Below are positions 11,253 through 15,953 of a stretch of DNA of 15,953 nt, in pieces. The notes under the pieces are model-generated. The model searched no databases. It was not told the DNA's origin and worked only from the letters and a program-made list of their open reading frames with translations. The stretch is from Ichthyophonus hoferi (taxonomy: Eukaryota; Opisthokonta; Ichthyosporea; Ichthyophonida; Ichthyophonidae): contig NAOQ01000844.1 of assembly GCA_002751075.1 (NCBI GenBank), positions 8,220 to 24,172 on the forward strand, in the 5' to 3' direction. A program made the translations under genes and the position numbers. Numbering within the stretch: the stretch's first letter is position 1; each line of letters begins with the position of its first letter.

Positions 11253-13821
11253 ACACGCGGTATTCCCGCGTGTTATTTCATTAAAACTTCCTCTCATTTT
11301 ATTTGTTATTTCTTTATTCATACCACTGTGGACTATGTACAACATCGATATTTAACATTATAGCAAGCCTTCCTATCCACATTTGGCTATAGTATAATGA
11401 TATATATTACCTTATTAGGGGTGCCATACCAGAGTCCTATTGGTTTCCTTACCCTGTTGGAGTCGCTTCATTATTGTCAGGTGGGCAGTCTACTGAAGAA
11501 TCCTAGGTACGACGCCATGTCTATCTATATGTCTATTTATACCCTTCAATACTTACGTCCCTTTATATTAAATATAGGTATTTACATTCTATCTATTGGT
11601 TATCATATGTCTTGTCACATTTTTAATTCAATCACTTCAGAGTGTTTATCTGGCTTCTAAGCATTAACACATACTATGCCTATCATATCCTATCTTATAG
11701 TTCCTATAAATTATAGTCACTTATCTAATCCAATCATATCAGAGAGTCTATCTGGTTGCTAGGCAGCGATACCCACTATACCGTCGTCTTTAGTGACGAC
11801 ACTACTTTGGTTTGTCCCGAGCCTCGGGAGAGTAGGTGAGTATATTTATATTTTAATTAACGATTATTAGTGCTTCCTAATATTTAAATTTACATTTAAA
11901 TGCTTATGCATTATATATGTATATATATATTTATAAATTTTAATATAGTATTATGCTTGATAAAACTATCTATTAATAGTAACAGGATATTAGACACTCA
12001 CTCATTGATTATATTTTCCAGTGGTTGCTATGCAGTAATATATGCGCACTCCATACTCACACTAAAAATAGCTATCAATAATATATACTATACCTATATA
12101 TAGGCATTATCTATTTATACACATTTGATTTCATCCAAATAACTACTGTATTTAAATCACCACCTGTTGATCCTTTTTTCTTTTTTGGAAGTTTGGGGGT
12201 GATGTAATATATATAAAATATAGACCTATATATGGTATGTGCCGTGACTAGGTATGCCTATATATAGTAATTTAACTTACCAAACCCATGATAGAGCTAA
12301 GAGAATCTTCCAATTACATGACAAGGAAGGCAATGGTTTTATCCAAGCAGATCAGGTTATGGATGTCCTGGGAGAAGTGGTAGCTGCAGGCTGCTGTCCC
12401 CACATAGACATTACGTAGGCATCTACTATCATACCTGATTAATGAGGGATCGCTAATTAATTACTGCTATTATTATTAATAAGTATAATAACATATTATA
12501 CTACTATAGTATAGGCTTAATTACTCTCATTGCACAAAGAGAATGTGATAGGAAGAGATTAATTGCCTGTATAGATATATATTGCATTATATGGTTGAGT
12601 GTTCGATTTTAAAATAATTATTGGCATTACTTGATGGAATGGCGCGCTATAATCCCCCGCCCATTTAATTTACCATTGCATGATCTCTATCCGACCATTA
12701 GCTGGTATATATGGTAACTAGATATTATATCCCCATCAGATAGTGATAGTAAATCAATTAAAATATCTTTTGGAATAGCATTATAGTTGTAGTTAATACG
12801 TCTAAAATGATTGGTTTCGATTAATTTACAATACAATTCTCTCAGGGCCAATTTGACGGATCAACAGCGACAATTAGAAGATCTCGCAAAGAGATTGGAC
12901 CCAGAGCGTATGGGAATTGTGTTGCTAACCACATTCCTTAATATAGTAGCACCAGCAAAGATGGTTGGTTAATTATCATGTCTAAGTATAGGGTATAGAG
13001 TGTATAAGCTGTGTAGGGTATATAAGGTATATAGGGTATAAGGCATATAGGATATAAGGTATAATCTCGCTCTCTATAGTCATTACATATCTACAATGCT
13101 TACACTATACTATATACCTATTAGAACATACCATAATTGGCCTATTTAACCCTATATAAGGTATATACTATATAAGGTGTATATATATTTTACTCCTCTC
13201 CCACTTACTAACCTATTAATCATATATATACCATATATAGGATGCCCCTACTGCCCGTATACCCAATCACTTCGTTGTATGGCATTATAACGGATTAGGA
13301 TTATCCAATAGGGAAGGGCGTCATGAGTTTCGCAAAGGCGTTGTGAGTGATTAATCATCATCTATCTATATATAGATATAACTATATATGGTTATATATT
13401 TTTATCTCTTTCATTTTCTTTCATTCATTTACAAGATTTATTTACCTTTTTCTATTGTTGCTGCCTTTATACTGGTTTTAACAGTCACAAGCTGAAACTC
13501 TATTGTTGCTAGAGGTTACCATAATTACATCTTCCTAATAGAGACATACATAGACCCCAGGCTCGCTAGTCTCTCATCCTCCTGTATGCCAATGATTTTA
13601 GGAATATTTTAACTATATTTAGGTATCCTACTAATAGCATATGACATATTATACTATACTATACTAACACACCCTACGCCACCCCTTCTCCCTCTCTTTG
13701 TTGCTAGGCAACCTACAATGCAATGAACGAGTCAGGTGAGGGCATTCAGGCTGTGTTGTTAACCAAATGGAGAGGGGTCCATTTTGATTGGGACGGAGAG
13801 CCAATGCCATCTATAAACTAA
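6508..13821 (+). CDS. MINDY3: MINDY3 (FAM188A) deubiquitinase, 14 exons
   Basis: Predicted K48-chain-preferring cysteine deubiquitinase of the MINDY family. Exons: 6508-6600, 7211-7249, 7772-7835, 8235-8320, 8942-9058, 9851-9940, 10256-10335, 10704-10792, 11419-11506, 11743-11835, 12295-12414, 12846-12963, 13241-13342, 13708-13821. All phases agree, giving about 430 residues against roughly 445 in human. From memory of the human protein, colinear matches include WRQGFVF, FKGGPCAVLAPIQA, NGVILFLYSIIVSK, IGFLTLLESLHYCQVGSLLK, GSDTHYTVVF, LDPERMGIVLL, HYNGL and the C-terminal PSIN. Gln44 and Cys50 (exons 2 and 3) and His260 (exon 10) fit the catalytic residues; a degenerate EF-hand starts near Asp289. 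The ATG at 6508 is chosen because MIESTVGRELKTLVFG aligns with the N-terminus of the family. The segment between exons 4 and 5 is shorter than in human. It has no operon-like partner. Confidence 0.93.
7250..7771 (+). other. intron 2 with TATAG/TATAA quasi-repeat
   Basis: From about 7265 to 7600 the intron is a run of degenerate AGTATA/ATATA pentamer-like units on the plus strand. The donor is GTGAGC and the acceptor CTTTTAG. It is low-complexity sequence with no coding content. Confidence 0.85.
7772..7835 (+). CDS. MINDY3: MINDY3 exon 3, catalytic cysteine
   Basis: Encodes FKGGPCAVLAPIQAYLIHYF, then Leu and the first base of the next codon. Cys50 in GGPC is the nucleophile by family comparison. 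The oxyanion-stabilising Gln44 is the last codon of exon 2, six residues upstream, the spacing seen across MINDY proteins. The donor AAGTAAG is strong, and the split codon is completed by exon 4. Confidence 0.93.
8509..8530. repeat. (TA)n run in intron 4
   Basis: Uninterrupted TA dinucleotides inside intron 4 (8321-8941), followed by degenerate TATAATATAA units. The rest of the intron is AT-rich without coding signal. Confidence 0.85.
8942..9058 (+). CDS. MINDY3: MINDY3 exon 5, probable GC donor
   Basis: Encodes 39 residues, including GHPTLVMEEGSVSDL and YHDHLTLCEVNNKE. The next exon must begin at GAA (9851) to give ELQTLIEF, which aligns with ELKDAVLDQY in human. That requires a phase-0 end at AAAGAG (9058), followed by GCAGGT instead of GT. 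The nearby GT donor at 9063 would add four bases and break the frame. A GC-AG intron is therefore the simplest model, and it aligns with the human protein without a gap here. Confidence 0.75.
9056..9101 (+). repeat. exon 5 donor segment, first copy of a repeat
   Basis: The end of exon 5 and about 43 bp of intron 5 recur at 9236-9281, offset by 180 bp. About seven of 46 aligned positions differ. Confidence 0.85.
9236..9281 (+). repeat. second copy of the exon 5 donor segment
   Basis: Begins GAGGCAAGTTTACACC, so it carries a better GC-type donor context (GAG then GCAAGT) than the copy in use. The exon sequence upstream of the donor is not copied, so it looks like a decoy donor inside intron 5. 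Confidence 0.8.
11215..11246. repeat. (AT)n run in intron 8
   Basis: Uninterrupted AT dinucleotides in the last third of intron 8 (10793-11418), immediately before a GC-rich hairpin. Intron 8 also has a poly-T tract followed by poly-A at about 10865-10893. Confidence 0.85.
11252..11274. repeat. GC-rich perfect hairpin
   Basis: AACACGCGG, a 5-base loop TATTC, then CCGCGTGTT. The 9-bp stem is perfect and holds several CpGs within sequence that is otherwise almost pure A/T. It sits inside MINDY3 intron 8. Confidence 0.85.
11614..11682 (+). pseudogene. pseudo-exon: duplicate of the MINDY3 exon 10 start
   Basis: Aligns without gaps to 11716-11784 at a constant offset of 102 bp, about 49 of the first 67 positions identical. 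It covers the acceptor region (AATCACTTCAG) and the first 13 or so codons of exon 10. In the phase of exon 9 it reads R-VFIWLLSINTYYAY, against R-ESIWLLGSDTHYTV in the real exon. The frame and the IWLL core are kept, but the catalytic His position reads Tyr and Gly-Ser-Asp is lost. No clear GT donor follows before a stop near 11713, so it is probably not a functional exon. Confidence 0.75.
11743..11835 (+). CDS. MINDY3: MINDY3 exon 10, catalytic histidine
   Basis: Encodes ESIWLLGSDTHYTVVFSDD and then TTLVCPEPRES. His260 in the SDTHYTV motif is the catalytic base by comparison with SETHLTV in human. It begins after AATCATATCAG, completes Arg249 from the AG left by exon 9, and ends in phase 2 before GTGAGT. 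Confidence 0.92.
12295..12414 (+). CDS. MINDY3: MINDY3 exon 11, EF-hand-like segment
   Basis: Encodes RIFQLHDKEGNGFIQADQVM followed by DVLGEVV. The 12-residue loop Asp289-Gln300 has acidic or polar ligands at positions 1, 3 and 5 and the conserved Gly at 6, but Gln replaces Glu at position 12. Calcium binding is therefore doubtful. The human protein is also degenerate here (DPEDNGFIPDSL, from memory). Confidence 0.9.
12988..13063 (+). repeat. GGGTATATAAGG-type array in intron 12
   Basis: Degenerate tandem of 8-11-bp units such as AGGGTATA, AAGGTATAT and AGGATATA, beginning about 25 bp after the exon 12 donor (GTTGGT). Similar units occur in the same sense after the donor at 15349 in the opposite-strand gene. 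Confidence 0.75.
13708..13821 (+). CDS. MINDY3: MINDY3 terminal exon 14
   Basis: Encodes 37 residues and the stop TAA at 13819-13821. The ending WDGEPMPSIN matches the conserved Pro-Ser-(Ile/Leu)-Asn C-terminus of MINDY3, which supports a complete 3' end. The acceptor is TTGTTGCTAG. Confidence 0.93.
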   Translation, partial: ATYNAMNESGEGIQAVLLTKWRGVHFDWDGEPMPSIN

Positions 13822-13988
13822 GGGATCAGAATGGAAGAATATACAAGATCTAATAACATTTATTTATTAAATTTATCTGCTTTCATATCATGCAACTTCT
13901 TTAATGCTAGGATATGATATGTTAGAATGGTAACTTAAATACTATAAATACTATTTATATTCATACAAGACTCACATGAAAGTTTAAT

Positions 13989-14040
13989 AATAAAATATGG
14001 ACCGGTTATTATTAAGATTGGTACTTATAATAAAAATAAA
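13989..14040 (+). terminator. candidate poly(A) signals for MINDY3
   Basis: AATAAA hexamers at 13989-13994, 14029-14034 and 14035-14040, which is 168-214 bp past the stop. They are plausible cleavage signals, but in sequence this AT-rich the hexamer is expected by chance. Confidence 0.45.
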
Positions 14041-14998
14041 GTAGATGTACTATTGACCAACAAGACTTAATCGGCATTTCAACGAAACAATGAAGTGCGA
14101 TTAACCTTGAATGTAATTATATATAGAGGTCATATACCCATTTATAGAGATTGTATAACTATATATAGAGATCGATCATGGTATTGCAACATTTTCAATC
14201 CGCTATAGTGATTCTTTATTCATCCATATTAAAATATAGTATATTCGATTTATTTATTATCTACTATTAATCAAATAGTAGAGATTAATTATCAAACCTA
14301 CGTAGCAATGACTTGGATTGAGATTATTTCCTGTATACCATACCATATTAGGTATACAGTTTAATCTAAATTTGGTCCCAAAGCATCGCACGTGTTTATA
14401 ATAGTATAAATTCATTGCTGTGAGGTTGGGACGGAGCTTCCAGTTGGGTATAAAATATAGTCCTGCACTGACCTACATCATTTCAGGATACCAGATTAAG
14501 ATAAAGACAGGCTATTATATTTATAGTCATTATTATACCTTATTATACTATATATTATACCATTTTAATCTACACAGTAACTAACATTCAATAATAATTT
14601 GTGAAATAATTGATGATTTGGTGATTAATTACCAACTAATTAATAGCCCAGGGACTATATCATTAATATAACATAGAACAACCTACAAAGCATAATATCA
14701 AGACCCAATCAAAACCAAATAGAATGAATAATAATTAGTGCTGTTACACAGTTATTGGATTATAATATTATTACAATAATGTATTGGTTCATAGAATTAT
14801 TTCAGTTCCGTCAAATAAATGGAAGGAATGTCTATTGATTTTAAATGAAGTTTAACCCGATAACTATATCGTAATAATTATAAAACCCTACAATATAAAC
14901 CAAACATAAAAAATAATAAAACAATTAGAAATTAATAGTAGCCAACAAACTTCCCTGTTTAAATTATATAAAATTTATAATGTGTTAGAAAAGTTCTA
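14041..14998. other. intergenic region between convergent genes
   Basis: AT-rich DNA between the 3' ends of MINDY3 and the minus-strand gene. A somewhat GC-richer patch at about 14420-14490 contains GGGACGGAG, also present in MINDY3 exon 14, but it has no sustained homology or coding frame. No RNA gene or transposon was recognised. Confidence 0.5.
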
Positions 14999-15092
14999 CT
15001 AGAGTACATGGCTGGATGGGACTGGAGATTCTATATCATAGTCCTCATTCGTGGTAGAGGTTAGCTTAATGTAGGTAGGTCGCAGGGTAGGG
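14999..15092 (-). CDS. terminal exon of the SMC4-like gene
   Basis: Encodes 30 residues rich in Thr, Ser and Pro with an acidic NEDYDIE patch, then TAG. An upstream acceptor, CTCTACAG, would run into an immediate stop after phase 2, so the acceptor 9 bp further on is preferred. The GC content and codon use look coding, but no homologue is recognised. Confidence 0.5.
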
Positions 15093-15814
15093 CTAGAGGC
15101 TGTAGAGAGGGTGCGAGGTATGTATGTATGTGTGTATAAGCCATTATCTAGCATGTATTGGTCGACTCGTGATTAAAGCACGAATCATATAAACTATAGA
15201 TATAATGCTAGGAATAGCCATAGATAGATAGATAGATAGGTAGATACTGCTAATGAAATATCCTATACTAGATATATTCTAAATTCCATAAACCCTATAC
15301 ACCTTATATACCCTATATACCCTATATACTCTATATACCCTTATATACCTGGCATGTCGTTCCTCCATTTCCTTCAATTGCATTTCATCATCCCTCATTT
15401 TCTCTTGTTGCTCTCGCAGTTGATTGGTTCTTTCTTCCCGCTCCTTCACAATCACAGCCAATTCCTTTTCGGCAGTATGACGATACATCTAAATACAGGT
15501 GATTCTTTGTAATTAGTAAGAGCCTATCATTTCGCTTAGTAAAAGGTAATAATTATAACTAATAATTAATACCTACTGTTATTATTATTACTATTACTAT
15601 ACCCACACGCGTACTCATATATATGCATAGATACATACATACATACATACATATATATATATATACACATACATATATACATACATACCTGATGCATAGT
15701 ATTCTTTACCATCACTAGATCGTTAGATGCCTTAATATAATTAACAGCCTCGTCTCTTAGTGGTTGTAATCTCTCTTTCTCTTTGGCTGCTAGTTTTAAT
15801 CGATTGACTTTTTC
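14999..15814 (-). CDS. SMC4-like coiled-coil gene, 3' part, ends early
   Basis: Three exons on the minus strand: 15814-15689, 15488-15349 and 15092-14999 (stop TAG at 15001-14999). The first begins EKVNRLKLAAKEKERL. From memory it aligns without gaps to EKLNRVKMVEKEKDAL of human SMC4, at the start of the N-terminal coiled-coil arm of this condensin ATPase. Exon two continues as charged coiled coil (EKELAVIVKEREERTNQL, EMQLKEMEERHA). Exon three fits phase 2 only from an acceptor at CCTCTAG and adds 30 non-coiled residues with RPTYIKLTSTTNEDYD and a C-terminal SSHVL. The remaining arm, hinge and C-terminal ATPase head of a true SMC4 are absent. It may be a truncated paralogue, a short isoform, or another coiled-coil protein. 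The 5' exons lie past the right edge. Confidence 0.6.
15220..15246. repeat. (GATA)n microsatellite
   Basis: Short TAGA/GATA run within the last intron (15093-15348) of the minus-strand gene. Confidence 0.85.
15292..15348 (-). repeat. GGGTATATA array abutting a splice donor
   Basis: On the minus strand the intron starts GTATATAAGGGTATATAG and repeats GGTATATAG-like units for about 55 bp. Read through as protein it gives an artefactual Arg-Val-Tyr repeat. The array begins at the donor itself. Confidence 0.8.
15349..15488 (-). CDS. coiled-coil exon of the SMC4-like gene
   Basis: 140 bp, starting after the acceptor TGTATTTAG and ending GCCAG before GTATAT. The ATG at its start is an internal Met, not an initiator, because the preceding exon joins in phase 0. 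Dense Glu/Lys/Arg with heptad-like hydrophobics indicates a continuous coiled coil. Confidence 0.7.
15627..15688. repeat. (ATAC)n/(AT)n microsatellite at a splice donor
   Basis: On the minus strand this is GTATGTATGTATATATG and so on, immediately following the exon end CATCAG at 15689. The donor GTATGT is the first unit of the repeat. Confidence 0.85.
15689..15814 (-). CDS. first visible exon of the SMC4-like gene
   Basis: 126 bp, exactly 42 codons, phase 0 at both ends, after the acceptor CTCTAATAG. It encodes EKVNRLKLAAKEKERLQPL, continues RDEAVNYIKASNDLVMVKN and ends at HQ. The KEKxxL motif and the spacing to the conserved Asn/Lys-Asn positions match SMC4 from memory. Confidence 0.72.
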
Positions 15815-15842
15815 CTATTAGAGAAAGGGGTTATAATTAGTA

Positions 15843-15940
15843 TAAGTGTACATGTATGTATGCATGTATTTATGTATGTATGTATGTATGTATGTATGTA
15901 TGTATGTATGTATGTATGTATGTATGTATGTATGTATAAT
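15843..15940. repeat. (TATG)n microsatellite at right edge
   Basis: About 24 nearly perfect TATG units, followed by TATAATATAATATG to the window end. It lies in the intron upstream of the first visible SMC4-like exon. Confidence 0.92.
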
Positions 15941-15953
15941 ATAATATAATATG

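Noticed and set aside
11397-11660. 87-codon open frame including MINDY3 exon 9
   Set aside because: Only 11419-11506 is exon. The rest is intron 9 read through past the donor GTACGA.
15093-15102. Upstream CTCTACAG acceptor for the last exon of the minus-strand gene
   Set aside because: With the phase 2 left by the preceding exon it reaches a stop after two codons, whereas the CCTCTAG acceptor opens 30 codons.
15279-15348. Arg-Val-Tyr repeat peptide continuing the open frame of the coiled-coil exon
   Set aside because: It begins exactly at a GTATAT donor after GCCAG and is a translated TATAGGG-type intronic repeat, so it is intron read-through rather than protein.
15486-15488. ATG as the start codon of a small coiled-coil protein
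   Set aside because: It immediately follows a good acceptor (TGTATTTAG), and the upstream exon joins in phase 0 with continuing SMC4-like coiled coil, so it is an internal Met.
1-15953. CRISPR arrays, operons, rRNA or tRNA genes
   Set aside because: The tandem arrays have no unique spacers and are microsatellites. Spliced genes rule out a prokaryotic reading, and I saw no cloverleaf or rRNA-like sequence, though a dedicated tRNA scan was not possible.

Overview
The window is nuclear DNA from an animal, most likely an invertebrate. It is strongly AT-rich and full of TA, TATG/CATA and GATA microsatellites. Its genes are split into many short exons by spliceosomal introns of about 240-790 bp. 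An early-branching or marine invertebrate such as a sponge is possible, but the sequence does not settle the lineage.

Positions 1-6507 hold no host gene that I can support firmly. From left to right there are simple repeats, a purine-rich tract, a 44-bp tandem duplication, a short inverted repeat, two weak exon-like ORFs (3565-3740 plus, 3966-4092 minus), and a decayed Tc1/mariner (IS630 superfamily) DNA transposon at about 4392-5966. The transposon has 28-bp terminal inverted repeats and a broken transposase on the minus strand.

Positions 6508-13821 carry a complete 14-exon plus-strand gene for a MINDY3 (FAM188A) deubiquitinase of about 430 residues. The exons join in frame into one protein with the catalytic Gln-(5)-Cys motif QFKGGPC, the catalytic His in GSDTHYTVVF, a degenerate EF-hand, and a C-terminal tail ending PSIN. 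Intron 5 appears to use a GC donor. The exon 5 donor region and the start of exon 10 each have a diverged duplicate in the adjoining intron. The exon 10 duplicate keeps the reading frame but has Tyr where the catalytic His should be.

Positions 13822-14998 are an AT-rich gap between two convergent genes. Positions 14999-15814 hold three phase-compatible exons of a minus-strand gene whose 5' part lies beyond the right edge. Two of them encode coiled coil resembling the N-terminal arm of the condensin subunit SMC4. The last encodes a 30-residue tail and a stop, so the model ends far before the hinge and C-terminal head of a normal SMC4. Complementary microsatellites flank its 126-bp exon.

The two genes have no evident shared pathway and look like chance neighbours. 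The most unusual observations are the duplicated catalytic-His exon fragment, the GC-AG intron with a duplicated donor, and the short SMC4-like gene.
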